Source: Acidovorax sp. NO-1 (GTDB lineage: Bacteria; Pseudomonadota; Gammaproteobacteria; Burkholderiales; Burkholderiaceae_C). From it: a stretch of 64,000 nt of DNA. The notes beneath the pieces were generated by a model. The model made no database searches, was not told where the DNA came from, and saw only the letters and a list, made by a program, of their open reading frames with translations. Shown here piece by piece: positions 7,686-17,099 of the stretch (within the stretch, counting starts at the first letter, position 1; each line of letters begins with the position of its first letter). Made by a program: the position numbers and the translations under genes. The DNA is taken from the NCBI RefSeq assembly GCF_000238595.1, contig NZ_AGTS01000049.1:57962-121961 (forward strand). Reading direction: 5' to 3'.

Positions 7686-9695
7686 ATGCGCGTGACCGAG
7701 CCCCAGCTGCGCACCGTGCTGCTCGCGCAGGCCGTCGAGCACGCAGACGCGGGGCACACGCTGGTCAGCGCGGTGGAGCTGCAGGAGGCCACGCGCCATG
7801 CCGTGGCCGCCGCCCGGGCGCGCAGTGTGCCGCGCGTGGGGGTGGCCGAGGTGATGCTCGATCGCGCCACCACCATCGCCCAGCACGCCAGCGGCCGCGA
7901 CAGCACCGTAGCCGCACTGAACCCACAGCCCGGCCATGGCGAACGTGGCGGGCTCGCCCCCTGGGTGGTGCGCGGCCTGCCGCTGGCGGCGCTGCTGCTG
8001 GGCCTGGCGATAGACCGCATCAGCAACGCGCACCGGGTGGACCTGCTCTCGCCGCCGCTGCTCGCCGTGCTGGCCTGGAACCTGGCCGCGTACCTGCTGA
8101 TCGCCTGGCGTGCCTGGCGCGTATGGCGCACACCGGGTTCGTCGCAGCCCGGTGCGTGGCTGCAGCAGGCGCTGCGTCCCCTTGGCCATCCCTTCGGCCG
8201 CGCCGGCAGGGGGCTCTCGGCGCGCATCGCGGCCGACTTCCACCGGCGCTGGTGGGCTCATGCGGGCGACCTGCTGCAGCAGCGCACAGCGCGCGTGCTG
8301 CACCTGTGCGCCGCCGCCTGGGGCGCAGGCATTGCGCTGTCGCTGCTGCTGCGCGGGCTGGTGGTGCGCTACCAGTTCGGCTGGGAGAGCACCTTTCTCG
8401 ACGCAGCCCAGGTGCACGCCATTGTCTCGGTGCTGTTTGCACCGCTGACCCTGCTGACGGGCCTGACGCCCTTCACGCTGCAGGAGATCGCCGCCACGCA
8501 AAACTTTGCGGGGGAAAGCGGCATGGGTGGCAGCCGCTGGGTGGGAATGTACGTGGGCCTGCTGCTGCTGGCCGTGGTGCTGCCGCGCCTGGCGCTGGCG
8601 GCCTGGGCGCGCTGGCGTGAACACCGGTGGCAGGGCCACATCGACCCGCAGGGCCCCGCCTTCGATGCGCTGCGCGCCAGCCTGCCGGGCGACCTGGTGA
8701 TCGGCCTGCACGGCCCGCAGGGCGAAGTGCAGGTGCTGCTGGGCGCTGGCCTGCAAACCCCGCAGGGCGACCGGCTGGGGTTTGCCGAAGACCCGGCGCA
8801 GCCGGTGGATGCCGTGCTGGCCTGGGCCGCCAGCACGCCACCCCCCGCCTGGCAGGCTGCCCCCCGCCTGGCACTGCGGTGGGACGACTTTGGCGCCAGC
8901 TGGGTGCTGGAGCCCGCCCTGTTCGACCGGCTGGACGCGGCCCTGCCCGCCCACCACCACGCCCTGGCCCGCCTGCGGGCTGCCTGGGTCGAGCGCAACG
9001 AGCAGCGCTTTGGCCAGGCCCTGCAGGCACTGGCGCAGCACCTGCACGCTTGTGCCGCCCTGCACAGCCTGGCGCCGGAGGCTGCCGCCGCGCAGTACGC
9101 ACAGCGCGTGCAAACGCTGGAAGCCACGCTGCGCACCCTGCATGGCGCGCCTGCAGCACCCCTGCAGCGCCTGGCGCCCCCGGCCGACCCGGCACAGCGC
9201 CTGCCGCTGGTGCGCCGCGCGGACAGCACGGCCCTGGCCGTGGGCACATCCGCCGGGGCCGCCGCAGGGGCTGCGGCCGGCGCCAAGGCCGGTGCCCTGA
9301 TCGACGTGGGCACGGGCGGCCTCACCCTGGGCGCAGGGACCGCCCTGGGCGCGCTGCTGGGCGGCACCACGGCGTGGGTGGTGCGCGCGCTGCAAAAGAA
9401 AGACGAAGGGCGGCAGGACCTGCTGCACCATGCCACCGAGGTGGCGTGTACGCACTACCTCGTCATTGCCCACCAGCAGCGCGTGCCGCCCGATGAAGCC
9501 ATGCAGCTTGCATCGCGCTGGGCCGCCGAGGTGACGGGCACCGTGGCTGCACACGGGGCTGCCCTGGCCAGCGCGCTGAAAAACGGCGCGCCGGGCGATG
9601 AGGCCGTGCAGACGCTGCTGCGCACCATGCTGATGGGCATCCTGCAGCGCAGCTTTGCGGACCGGGCCGCAGCGCACCGCCCGACGTCGGCGTAA
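7686..9695 (+). CDS. DUF2868 membrane protein with DUF3482-like C-terminus, no P-loop
   Basis: A 669-residue protein. Residues 1 to about 300 match the DUF2868 type, with membrane segments near residues 98-112, 122-140, 215-235, 255-275 and 295-312. As I know this family, the next gene is usually a separate Era-like GTPase/DUF3482 protein. Here there is no such gene. Instead the same chain continues into a region ending with a glycine-zipper (GTSAGAAAGAAAGAKAG, LTLGAGTALGALLGG) and helical tail that resembles DUF3482. I find no GxxxxGK[ST] motif, so the GTPase core seems lost or degenerate. I chose ATG 7686 because AGGAG lies five bases upstream; the adjacent TTG 7683 is less well placed. Function unknown. 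The fusion idea is inference. Confidence 0.72.
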   Translation: MRVTEPQLRTVLLAQAVEHADAGHTLVSAVELQEATRHAVAAARARSVPRVGVAEVMLDRATTIAQHASGRDSTVAALNPQPGHGERGGLAPWVVRGLPLAALLLGLAIDRISNAHRVDLLSPPLLAVLAWNLAAYLLIAWRAWRVWRTPGSSQPGAWLQQALRPLGHPFGRAGRGLSARIAADFHRRWWAHAGDLLQQRTARVLHLCAAAWGAGIALSLLLRGLVVRYQFGWESTFLDAAQVHAIVSVLFAPLTLLTGLTPFTLQEIAATQNFAGESGMGGSRWVGMYVGLLLLAVVLPRLALAAWARWREHRWQGHIDPQGPAFDALRASLPGDLVIGLHGPQGEVQVLLGAGLQTPQGDRLGFAEDPAQPVDAVLAWAASTPPPAWQAAPRLALRWDDFGASWVLEPALFDRLDAALPAHHHALARLRAAWVERNEQRFGQALQALAQHLHACAALHSLAPEAAAAQYAQRVQTLEATLRTLHGAPAAPLQRLAPPADPAQRLPLVRRADSTALAVGTSAGAAAGAAAGAKAGALIDVGTGGLTLGAGTALGALLGGTTAWVVRALQKKDEGRQDLLHHATEVACTHYLVIAHQQRVPPDEAMQLASRWAAEVTGTVAAHGAALASALKNGAPGDEAVQTLLRTMLMGILQRSFADRAAAHRPTSA

Positions 9696-9702
9696 AAATA
9701 AG

Positions 9703-9764
9703 ATGAAACAGGCCGCCAGCGCCTGATGGTATTGCGCTGACAGCTATTGAATCAATAGCAAATA
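9703..9764 (-). repeat. dispersed palindromic repeat, copy 2 (diverged)
   Basis: Lies between the DUF2868 gene and the convergent hypothetical gene. On the minus strand it carries TTGCTATTGATTCAATAGCTG, a mutated core (CAGCGC..GCGCTGG) and GGCCTGTTT. The core arms no longer pair fully, so this is an older copy. Confidence 0.65.
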
Positions 9765-9770
9765 CTGCCC

Positions 9771-10214
9771 TCAGGGGCACGGCGCCCTGACCGCTTCGGT
9801 CTCTACCCGTTGCGCCGACGCCGCGGCAGCGAAGGCCATGGACGGGGGCACCGTCACGGTGCGCAGCTGGTCGCCGTCGATGCGGTATTCGTATTCACGC
9901 GTCGAGCCCACCATCTCCGTTTTGAACGTGCTGGCCGCCATGGTTGCCGCGTACACCTGGGGGCGCGCAATGCGGTAGCGGTAGGTGGTGGTTGCCGTGC
10001 CACTGGTGGTCTTGCAGATCGATTCGAACTGGTCTTCCTGAAACCGCAGCGTGCAGCGGCCCGAGGTGTCCTCGGCTTTTTCGCCCTCCGGCGTGGTCAA
10101 CACAATTTTGGCGGCGCGCCAGCAGCCGAGCAGGGCGGGGTCGGCGGTTGCAGCGTGGATGGCAGGGGCCCCAAGGGCCAGTGTCCAGAGGACAGAACGC
10201 AAATAGCTCGGCAT
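9771..10214 (-). CDS. hypothetical periplasmic protein
   Basis: A 147-residue protein with an N-terminal signal peptide (MPSYLRSVLWTLALGAPAIHAA) and a small secreted domain starting DPALLGCWRAAKIVL. Two further cysteines (GRCTL, ESICKT) suggest a disulfide. The sequence has the flavour of small lipocalin-like secreted proteins (GCW near the start, ending in alternating strands), but I do not recognise a named family. The start at 10212-10214 was chosen because the signal peptide begins there; the frame remains open upstream without sense. It ends seven bases from a repeat copy and follows the MFS exporter on the same strand by 92 bp. Confidence 0.65.
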   Translation of the reverse strand: MPSYLRSVLWTLALGAPAIHAATADPALLGCWRAAKIVLTTPEGEKAEDTSGRCTLRFQEDQFESICKTTSGTATTTYRYRIARPQVYAATMAASTFKTEMVGSTREYEYRIDGDQLRTVTVPPSMAFAAAASAQRVETEAVRAPCP

Positions 10215-10306
10215 GCGAAAGAAGCGGCCCCGCCAGGGGCGCGCGGTCAGGCTGGGAAGGCCGCCATGGTAGGCGAAGCCGGGGAAGGCCCCGCGCACGC
10301 AGGCGC

Positions 10307-12046
10307 CTACTCCACCGCCCACCGCGTCACCCGCGGCGGCGCATCGCCTACGTGGAAGGCCAGCTTGCGGTCGCGCAGCGCGACGTCGGAGGCGGTCACG
10401 CGGTCAAAGCGGCGCAGGTGTTCGGTCCACGACTCGTCCTCGATGCGCTCCACATAGCGCGCGGGCTGGCTGATGTCGTGCAGCAGCTGCCAGCCCAGGG
10501 CGCCCTGGCGCAGGCGGCTGCGGCGGCTTTCCTGCATCACGGCGCGAAATTCGTCGGCGCGGGCGGGGTCGATGAAGTACTCGATGGTGACCACCAGGTG
10601 GCCCGCGCCCGGTGGCACCTCGGCCACGGGCGCCTTGAAGGCGCGCGAAGGGCTCAGGTCTTCTTCCATGCTGCGGTCGGCCACCAGGCGCTGCACCAGC
10701 GCCATCGCCACCACGCCCGTGGCGGCAGCGATGCCCACGCTCAGGTGCACATCGCTGACCGTGGCCACCTGGCCCCACACGGCGGCGCCCAGGGCGGTGG
10801 AGCCCATGATGGCCATCTGGTAGATCGACATGCCGCGCGCCCGCACCCAGTTGGGCAGCGCGAGCTGGGCCGACACCGAGAGCGAGTTGGCGGTGGTGAT
10901 CCACGCCATACCCGCCACGAACATCGCGGGCACCGCCACGACCACGTTGGGCGCCACGGCCATCGCCGCGGTGGCCAGTGCCTGCAGCATGGTGCCGCGC
11001 ATCACCAGCGCATCGCGCGCCATGGCCTGGCGCAGGCGCGGCAGGAACATGGCGGCCGTGATGGCGCCCGCCCCCATGCTGGCCAGCAGCAGCGTGAAGG
11101 TGCCGGCATCGCCGCCGTCCAGGCCCTTGGCCAGCAGCGGCAGCAGCGCCAGCAGCGCGGTGGCATGCAGAAAGAAGATGGAGATGCGCCACAGCACCGC
11201 CCGCATGGGCGGCGACTGGCGCACAAACTGCAGGCCCACGCGCATGGCACTGGTCAGGCGCTCGCGGCCCAGCGGGCTGGGCGTGTGCACGCGCTTCCAG
11301 CGCATGATGGTGAAGGCGGAAATGACGGACAGCACCGCGTTGAGCACAAACACCCAGGCACTGCCCGCGCTGGCGATGATGGCGCCCGCCAGCAAGGGGC
11401 CGATGATGCGCGAGGCGTTCATGGCAACGCCGTTGAGCGCCAGCGCGGCGGGCAGCTGCGGGCGGCTCACCAGCTCCGGGACGATGGCCGCAAACACCGG
11501 CCAGCGCATGGCCAGGCCAATGCCGTTGGCAAAGGTGAGCGCCAGCAGCAGCGGGGCCGTCATGCCGCCCGACACGATGGCAATCGACAGCACCACCGCC
11601 ACGGCCGCCACCCAGAACTGCGTGGCGATGAAGTAGCGCCGCCGGTCCAGGATGTCGGCCAGCGCCCCGCTGGGCAGGCCGAGCAGGAACACCGGCAGCG
11701 TGGACGCCGACTGCACCAGCGCCACCAGGATGGGCGAGGTGGTCAGCGTGGTCATGAGCCAGGCGGCCGCCACGTCGTTCATCCACATGCAGGTGTTGGC
11801 CGCCACCCAGGTGAGCCAGAGCATGCGGAACACGGGGACGGACAGGGGGGCCAGGGGTGAGAGCGAGGCGGAAGCGGGGGCGGTGGCGATGGCTGCGGGC
11901 GCGCCTTCTTCCAGCTGTGCGGTCACCGTGGCGTCGTTGCCCTGGGAGGGTGCGGCGCGGTCTGCGGCCGGGTCCTGCGCCGGGTGGTCAGGCGAAGGCG
12001 GGGGTGCAACGCTGCGCGTGCTTTCGTGGGACGGCAATGGGGGCAT
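10307..12046 (-). CDS. MFS transporter (MFS_3/EntS-like) with C-terminal globular domain
   Basis: A 579-residue transporter. A low-complexity Pro/Ala/Ser N-terminus of about 65 residues precedes the membrane domain, which begins VFRMLWLTWVAANTCMWMND. Around twelve hydrophobic segments run to about residue 465, including LPSGALADILDRRRY as the family loop motif. The last ~110 residues form a soluble domain (LVVTIEYFIDPARADEFRAV, then DESWTEHLRRFDRVT) of the kind common in the MFS_3 'transmembrane secretion effector' group. The likely role is export of a small molecule, substrate unknown. It is the promoter-proximal gene of a minus-strand pair with the small periplasmic protein. Confidence 0.82.
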   Translation of the reverse strand: MPPLPSHESTRSVAPPPSPDHPAQDPAADRAAPSQGNDATVTAQLEEGAPAAIATAPASASLSPLAPLSVPVFRMLWLTWVAANTCMWMNDVAAAWLMTTLTTSPILVALVQSASTLPVFLLGLPSGALADILDRRRYFIATQFWVAAVAVVLSIAIVSGGMTAPLLLALTFANGIGLAMRWPVFAAIVPELVSRPQLPAALALNGVAMNASRIIGPLLAGAIIASAGSAWVFVLNAVLSVISAFTIMRWKRVHTPSPLGRERLTSAMRVGLQFVRQSPPMRAVLWRISIFFLHATALLALLPLLAKGLDGGDAGTFTLLLASMGAGAITAAMFLPRLRQAMARDALVMRGTMLQALATAAMAVAPNVVVAVPAMFVAGMAWITTANSLSVSAQLALPNWVRARGMSIYQMAIMGSTALGAAVWGQVATVSDVHLSVGIAAATGVVAMALVQRLVADRSMEEDLSPSRAFKAPVAEVPPGAGHLVVTIEYFIDPARADEFRAVMQESRRSRLRQGALGWQLLHDISQPARYVERIEDESWTEHLRRFDRVTASDVALRDRKLAFHVGDAPPRVTRWAVE

Positions 12047-12139
12047 GTCCGCCGATTGTGCGACGGCTTGCCGTGCAGCGCAGCCGCGCCGGGGGCGACC
12101 CGGACCGGGTCATGGGCATGGTTTGCCCATCGAGAAACA

Positions 12140-12201
12140 TGGTCAAAACAGGTTTTTGCGCTTATTCAGAAAGCGCCAACAGCTATCAAATAAATAGCAA
12201 T
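12140..12201 (-). repeat. dispersed palindromic repeat, copy 3
   Basis: Lies between the MFS exporter and the Lrp gene and touches the Lrp stop codon. On the minus strand: TTGCTATTTATTTGATAGCTG, core TTGGCGCTTTCTGAATAAGCGC, then a mutated GAGGCC box and CTGTTTTGACC. The family match is clear. Confidence 0.8.
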
Positions 12202-12686
12202 CAGGATCGTGGTCTGGCCAGGTGCGTGAGGGGCAAGGCGCTGCTGGCCTTGACCTCGCCCAGCGAGAAACTGGTGTGCATGTCTTTCACGTTCGGCAGG
12301 TTCAGCAGCACATCGCGTGCGAACTGGGAGAAGCTGTCCAGATCGCGCGCCACCACCTGCAGCTCGAAGGTACCGGTGCCGCTGATGTAGTGGCACGACA
12401 CCACCTCCGGGATCTGGCGGATGGCCTCTTCCATCTTGCGCGTGAGGTTGCCGGTGCTGCGGTCGGCATCCAGCCGCACAAAGGCCAGCACCCCCAGGCC
12501 AATCTTGTGCCGGTCGATCTCGGCGCGGTAGCCCTTGATGAAGCCTTGCTCTTCCAGCGCCCGCACGCGGCGCCAGCAGGGCGCGGCCGAGAGGCCCACA
12601 CGCTGGGCCAACTCGGCATTCGTCAGACGCGCGTCAGCCTGCAGCTCGTTGAGGATGGCGATGTCGAATTTGTCGAGAGTGTTCAC
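12201..12686 (-). CDS. Lrp/AsnC-family transcriptional regulator
   Basis: A 161-residue regulator. The N-terminal AsnC-type helix-turn-helix spans residues 4-50 (FDIAILNELQADARLTNAEL, VGLSAAPCWRRVRAL). The RAM ligand-binding domain follows (VLAFVRLDADR, VVSCHYISGTGTFELQVVA). The start is GTG at 12684-12686. It is divergent from the indolepyruvate ferredoxin oxidoreductase gene, which degrades aromatic amino acids. An Lrp-type protein sensing an amino acid and controlling that gene is a natural reading, though inferred from position alone. Its 3' end abuts a repeat copy. Confidence 0.9.
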   Translation of the reverse strand: MNTLDKFDIAILNELQADARLTNAELAQRVGLSAAPCWRRVRALEEQGFIKGYRAEIDRHKIGLGVLAFVRLDADRSTGNLTRKMEEAIRQIPEVVSCHYISGTGTFELQVVARDLDSFSQFARDVLLNLPNVKDMHTSFSLGEVKASSALPLTHLARPRS

Positions 12687-12877
12687 AAAAGGGCTGCCAG
12701 AAGAAAGATCCTTTCTCAGAATAGCCTAAACACGGCACAGAACGCAAAGACATATCAGCGACGCAGACATACACTTCTCTGCACACTAGTGCGGCAGCCC
12801 TAAACGGGCCGCGTTGCGCTGCCCAGGTGCGCCCACAAGGCGCACATCCCCCAAAAAAAGCCATTGGAGACATAGCC

Positions 12878-15800
12878 ATGAACGCCCCATTGCCGGAACA
12901 CATTCGCAAGGCCCTCGAGACCGTCACGCTCGACGACAAATACGCGCTGGACCACGGCCGGGCGTTCATGAGCGGGGTGCAGGCCCTGGTCCGCCTGCCC
13001 ATGCTGCAGCGCCAGCGCGATGCCATGGTGGGCCTGAACACCGCCGGTTTCATCAGCGGCTACCGGGGCTCTCCGCTGGGCACGTATGACCAGGCGCTGT
13101 GGGCCGCCAAGAAGCACCTGGCCGCCAACAACGTCGTCTTCCAGCCCGGTGTGAACGAAGAGCTGGGTGCCACGGCCGTGTGGGGCACGCAGCAGCTGGA
13201 CCTGTACCCGCAAAGCAAGAAGTTCGACGGCGTCTTCGGCATCTGGTATGGCAAGGGCCCGGGCGTTGACCGCTGCTCGGACGTTTTCAAGCACGCCAAC
13301 ATGGCGGGCACGGCCCAGCACGGCGGCGTGATTGCCATTGCGGGTGACGACCACATCAGCAAATCGTCCACCGCCGCGCACCAGAGCGATCACATCTTCA
13401 AGGCCTGCGGGCTGCCGGTGTTCTTCCCGAGCAGCGTGCAGGAGATTCTGGACATGGGCCTGCACGCGTTTGCCATGAGCCGCTTCTCGGGCGTGTGGTC
13501 GGGCATGAAGACCATCCAGGAGGTGGTGGAGTCCTCCAGCAGCATCAACATCGACCCCGACCGCGTGAAGATTGTGATGCCCGAAGACTTCGCGATGCCG
13601 CCGGGCGGCCTGCACATCCGCTGGCCCGATGCGCCGCTGGAGCAGGAAGCGCGCCTCATGGACTACAAGTGGTACGCGGCCCTGGCGTACATCCGCGCCA
13701 ACAAGCTCAACTACAACGTCATCGAAGGCCAAAACGACCGCTTCGGCATCATTGCCAGCGGCAAGGCCTACAACGACACACGCCAGGCGCTGGTGGACCT
13801 GGGCCTGGACGACGACACCTGCCGCCAGCTGGGCATCCGCGTGCACAAGGTCAACGTGGTGTGGCCGCTCGAAGCCACCATCACGCGCGACTTTGCACAA
13901 GGCCTGCAAGAGATCCTGGTGGTGGAGGAAAAGCGTCAGGTCATCGAATACCAGCTGAAAGAAGAGCTGTACAACTGGCGCGCCGACGTGCGCCCCAATG
14001 TGCTGGGCAAGTTCGACGAGCCCGAAGGCGATGCCACCGGCGGCGAATGGTCGATGCCCAACCCCAGTCAGAACTGGCTGCTGCGTGCCAAGGCCGACCT
14101 GACGCCCGCCATCATCGCCAAGGCGATTGCCAAGCGCCTGAAGAAGCTGGGCGTATCGAGCGACATCATCGCGCGCATGGATTCGCGCATTGCCGTCATC
14201 GAAGCCAGCGAACGCGCCATGACGGAGCTGAAGGTGGACACCGGCGAGCGTGCCCCGTGGTTCTGCAGCGGCTGCCCGCACAACACCAGCACCCGCGTGC
14301 CCGAGGGCTCGCGCGCCGTGGCCGGCATCGGCTGCCACTACATGGCCAACTGGATGCCCGACCGCAACACGTCCACCTTCACGCAGATGGGCGGCGAAGG
14401 CGTGACCTGGGTGGGCCAGGCGCCGTTCACCACCGACCAGCACGTGTTTGCCAACCTGGGCGACGGTACCTACTTCCACAGCGGGCTGCTGGCCATCCGC
14501 CAGAGCATCGCGGCGGGCACCAACATCACCTACAAGGTGCTCTACAACGATGCCGTGGCCATGACCGGTGGCCAGCAGGTGGGCGAGCGGCCCGAGGGCC
14601 ACTCGGTGCTGCAGATCATGAACAGCCTCAAGGCCGAGGGCGTGGTCAAGCTGATCATCGTGACCGACGAGCCGCACAAGTACGACGGCGTGGCGCTGGC
14701 CGAGGGCGTGACGGTGCACCACCGCGACGAGCTCGACACGCTGCAGCGCCAGTTCCGCGAGATCAGGGGCTGCACGGTCATCATTTACGACCAGACCTGC
14801 GCCACCGAAAAGCGCCGCCGCCGCAAGCGTGGCACGCTGGCCACGCCCGACAAGACCGTGGTCATCAACGAGCTGGTGTGCGAGGGCTGTGGCGACTGCT
14901 CGACCAAGTCCAACTGCCTCTCCGTCGAGCCCGTGGAGACCGAATTCGGCCGCAAGCGCCGCATCAACCAGAGCACCTGCAACAAGGACTACTCGTGCGT
15001 GAACGGCTTCTGCCCGAGCTTCGTGACGGTGGAGGGCGGCAAGCTCAAGAAGCCCAAAAAGGAAAAGAAGGGCGACCTGTCGGCGCTGCCCTCCATTCCT
15101 GAACCCGTGCTGCCCGTGGCCGAAAGCGCCTGGGGCATCGTGGTGGGTGGCGTGGGCGGCACGGGCGTGATCACCATCGGCTCGCTGCTGGGCATGGCGG
15201 CGCACCTGGATGGCAAGGGCGTCATCACGCAGGACGCCGGTGGCCTGGCGCAAAAGGGCGGCGCCACCTGGAGCCACATCCAGATCGCCAACCGCCCCGA
15301 AGCCATCTACACCACCAAGGTCGATACCGCCAAGGCGGACCTGGTGATCGGGTGTGATTCCATCGTGGCGGCGCACAAGTACACGCTGGCTGTGATGCAG
15401 CCGGGCCGCACCTTTGTGGCGCTGAACACCCACAGCACGCCCACCGCGGCGTTCGTGACCAACCCGGACTGGCAGTTCCCCGGCGCCAATTGCGACACCG
15501 CCATTGCCGCTGCCGTGGGTGCGGGTGGGGTGGGCAGCTTTGACGCCGAGCAGGTGGCCACGCAGCTGCTGGGCGACAGCATCTACACCAACCCGCTGAT
15601 GCTGGGCTACGCCTGGCAAAAGGGCCGCGTGCCGCTCACGCTCCCATCGCTGATGCGCGCCATGGAATTGAACGGCGTGCAGGTGGACAACAACAAGGCC
15701 GCCTTCGAATGGGGCCGCCGCTGCGCGCATGATCTGGCGTCGGTGCAGGCGCTGTTTGCTGCGGCGCAGGTGATCCAGTTCGTCAAGAAGCCGTCGCTGT

Positions 15801-16447
15801 CGGAGATGGTCGCCAAGCGCGTGGAGTTTTTGACCGGCTACCAGAACGCCGCCTACGCCGCCGACTACCAGGCCTTTGTCGAGAAGGTGAAGGCGGCAGA
15901 AGCCAAGTTGGGCACCAGCACAAAGTTGTCCGAGGCCGTGGCCCGCTACCTGTTCAAGCTCATGGCCTACAAGGACGAGTACGAAGTGGCGCGACTGCAC
16001 ATCGACCAGGCCTTCACGGACAAGATCGCGAACATGTTCGAAGGCGACTACAAGCTGGTGCACCACCTGGCGCCGCCCCTGACGGCCAGGAAGAACGACA
16101 AGGGCGAGCTGGTCAAGCAGCCGTTTGGCCCGTGGATGCGCAGCGCCTTCGGCCTGCTGGCGAAGATGAAAGGCCTGCGCGGCACGGCGCTCGATGTGTT
16201 CGGCAAGACCGAGGAGCGCCGCATGGAGCGCGCGCTGATCGTGGAATACCGCGCCTGCATCGACGAGCTGCTGGCCCGCCTGAATGCCGACAACCTGGCG
16301 CTTGCGGCAGAGATTGCCCGCATCCCCGAAGAAATCCGGGGCTATGGCCACGTGAAGGAGCGCCACCTGAAAGCGGCACGCCCCAAGTGGGACGGCCTGA
16401 TGGCCCAGTGGCGCAGCGGCGCCACCGCAACGCGCAAGGTGGCCTGA
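12878..16447 (+). CDS. indolepyruvate ferredoxin oxidoreductase (fused alpha/beta)
   Basis: A 1189-residue single-chain enzyme of the 2-oxoacid:acceptor oxidoreductase family. It oxidatively decarboxylates aryl pyruvates (indolepyruvate, phenylpyruvate, hydroxyphenylpyruvate) to aryl-acetyl-CoA using thiamine diphosphate and iron-sulfur centres. An N-terminal pyrimidine-binding domain (SGYRGSPLGTYD) is followed by the ThDP domain with CSGCPHNTSTRVPEG. Near residues 665-715 is a cysteine-rich 4Fe-4S region (CEGCGDCSTKSNC, NKDYSCVNGFCPSF). The gamma-type Rossmann domain (GVGGTGVITIGSLLG) lies near residue 765. I chose ATG 12878 because GGAGA precedes it and upstream codons read as junk. It diverges from the Lrp regulator. 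The fused form lacks a separate ferredoxin partner here. Confidence 0.93.
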   Translation: MNAPLPEHIRKALETVTLDDKYALDHGRAFMSGVQALVRLPMLQRQRDAMVGLNTAGFISGYRGSPLGTYDQALWAAKKHLAANNVVFQPGVNEELGATAVWGTQQLDLYPQSKKFDGVFGIWYGKGPGVDRCSDVFKHANMAGTAQHGGVIAIAGDDHISKSSTAAHQSDHIFKACGLPVFFPSSVQEILDMGLHAFAMSRFSGVWSGMKTIQEVVESSSSINIDPDRVKIVMPEDFAMPPGGLHIRWPDAPLEQEARLMDYKWYAALAYIRANKLNYNVIEGQNDRFGIIASGKAYNDTRQALVDLGLDDDTCRQLGIRVHKVNVVWPLEATITRDFAQGLQEILVVEEKRQVIEYQLKEELYNWRADVRPNVLGKFDEPEGDATGGEWSMPNPSQNWLLRAKADLTPAIIAKAIAKRLKKLGVSSDIIARMDSRIAVIEASERAMTELKVDTGERAPWFCSGCPHNTSTRVPEGSRAVAGIGCHYMANWMPDRNTSTFTQMGGEGVTWVGQAPFTTDQHVFANLGDGTYFHSGLLAIRQSIAAGTNITYKVLYNDAVAMTGGQQVGERPEGHSVLQIMNSLKAEGVVKLIIVTDEPHKYDGVALAEGVTVHHRDELDTLQRQFREIRGCTVIIYDQTCATEKRRRRKRGTLATPDKTVVINELVCEGCGDCSTKSNCLSVEPVETEFGRKRRINQSTCNKDYSCVNGFCPSFVTVEGGKLKKPKKEKKGDLSALPSIPEPVLPVAESAWGIVVGGVGGTGVITIGSLLGMAAHLDGKGVITQDAGGLAQKGGATWSHIQIANRPEAIYTTKVDTAKADLVIGCDSIVAAHKYTLAVMQPGRTFVALNTHSTPTAAFVTNPDWQFPGANCDTAIAAAVGAGGVGSFDAEQVATQLLGDSIYTNPLMLGYAWQKGRVPLTLPSLMRAMELNGVQVDNNKAAFEWGRRCAHDLASVQALFAAAQVIQFVKKPSLSEMVAKRVEFLTGYQNAAYAADYQAFVEKVKAAEAKLGTSTKLSEAVARYLFKLMAYKDEYEVARLHIDQAFTDKIANMFEGDYKLVHHLAPPLTARKNDKGELVKQPFGPWMRSAFGLLAKMKGLRGTALDVFGKTEERRMERALIVEYRACIDELLARLNADNLALAAEIARIPEEIRGYGHVKERHLKAARPKWDGLMAQWRSGATATRKVA

Positions 16448-16451
16448 GACA

Positions 16452-16474
16452 CGGCGGGCGCTTGCCCGCTGTTT
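16452..16474 (+). terminator. possible terminator after indolepyruvate oxidoreductase
   Basis: A GC-rich hairpin (CGGCGGGC, loop GCTT, GCCCGCTG) starting five bases after the stop, followed only by a short TTT. The stem is strong but the U-tract is poor, so termination may be inefficient. Confidence 0.4.
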
Positions 16475-16485
16475 CAGCGTCATTC

Positions 16486-16542
16486 GCTATCAAAAATGTA
16501 GCTATTGGCGCTTGATGGATAAGCGCCAGAGCCGTTTTTGAT
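16486..16542 (+). repeat. dispersed palindromic repeat, copy 4
   Basis: Clear copy: GCTATCAAAAATGTAGCTAT, core TTGGCGCTTGATGGATAAGCGCC, then AGAGCC and TTTTTGATG. It occupies the first part of the 307-bp gap between the oxidoreductase and yajC. Confidence 0.88.
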
Positions 16543-16754
16543 GCATATTTTTGAAGGTTCGGTTGCTGCAGGGCGCCTGGCGCGTGAGGGCCTGGTTCAG
16601 CGTTGCGCTAACACCCGGCGCGTGCTTGGGTCTTCCCTTGGAGGCAAAGGGCGGGGGGCCGCATACAATGCCCTGTTCCGCCCCGCACACGGCGCCCGTG
16701 CGCGCCCGGGGTGGGTGCCGTGAATTTTGAACATCCGTTTGTGGAGTCCCGTCC

Positions 16755-17090
16755 GTGTTTATTTCTTCCGCTTTTGCCCAAACCGCACCCGCTGCCGCCG
16801 CCGAAGGCGGCAACATGATGTCCACACTCACGGGCATGCTGCCCCTGGTGTTGATGTTTGTGGTGCTGTACTTCGTCATGATCCGCCCCCAGATGAAGCG
16901 CCAGAAGGAACACCGCGCCATGATCGAAGCCATCGCCAAGGGCGATGAAGTGGCCACTGCAGGCGGCATCGTTGGCAAGGTCACGCGCCTGTCCGAAGGT
17001 TTCCTGCACATCGAGATCGCCAGCGGCGTGGAAGTGCAGCTGCAGCGCAGCGCCGTGGTGCAGGTGCTGCCCAAGGGCTCGGTCAAATAA
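16755..17090 (+). CDS. yajC: preprotein translocase subunit YajC
   Basis: A 111-residue single-pass membrane protein, an accessory of the SecDF complex. A GTG start at 16755 has a GGAG at a suitable distance. The short N-terminus (FISSAFAQ) precedes a membrane helix at about residues 25-45 (TGMLPLVLMFVVLYFVMIRP). The cytoplasmic YajC domain follows, with QMKRQKEHRAMIEAIAKGDEV and GGIVGKV. Length is normal. It leads the secD-secF operon; tgt and queA, the usual upstream genes in many bacteria, are absent here. Confidence 0.93.
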   Translation: MFISSAFAQTAPAAAAEGGNMMSTLTGMLPLVLMFVVLYFVMIRPQMKRQKEHRAMIEAIAKGDEVATAGGIVGKVTRLSEGFLHIEIASGVEVQLQRSAVVQVLPKGSVK

Positions 17091-17099
17091 GCAAGAGTC

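Larger units (their letters stand above)
16448..16754 (+). other. intergenic region upstream of yajC
   Basis: A 307-bp gap. It holds the weak hairpin at 16452-16474, repeat copy 4 at 16486-16542, and a possible -10 hexamer TACAAT at 16664-16669. The -35 region is poor (TTGGAG at 16639-16644, spacer 19). No coding potential or RNA gene is seen in the rest. Confidence 0.5.

Noticed and set aside
12800..16483. Open frame of more than 1200 codons antisense to the indolepyruvate oxidoreductase
   Set aside because: Long antisense frames are common at high GC; the translation is His/Gly/Arg-rich without a recognisable family, while the plus strand is a complete enzyme.
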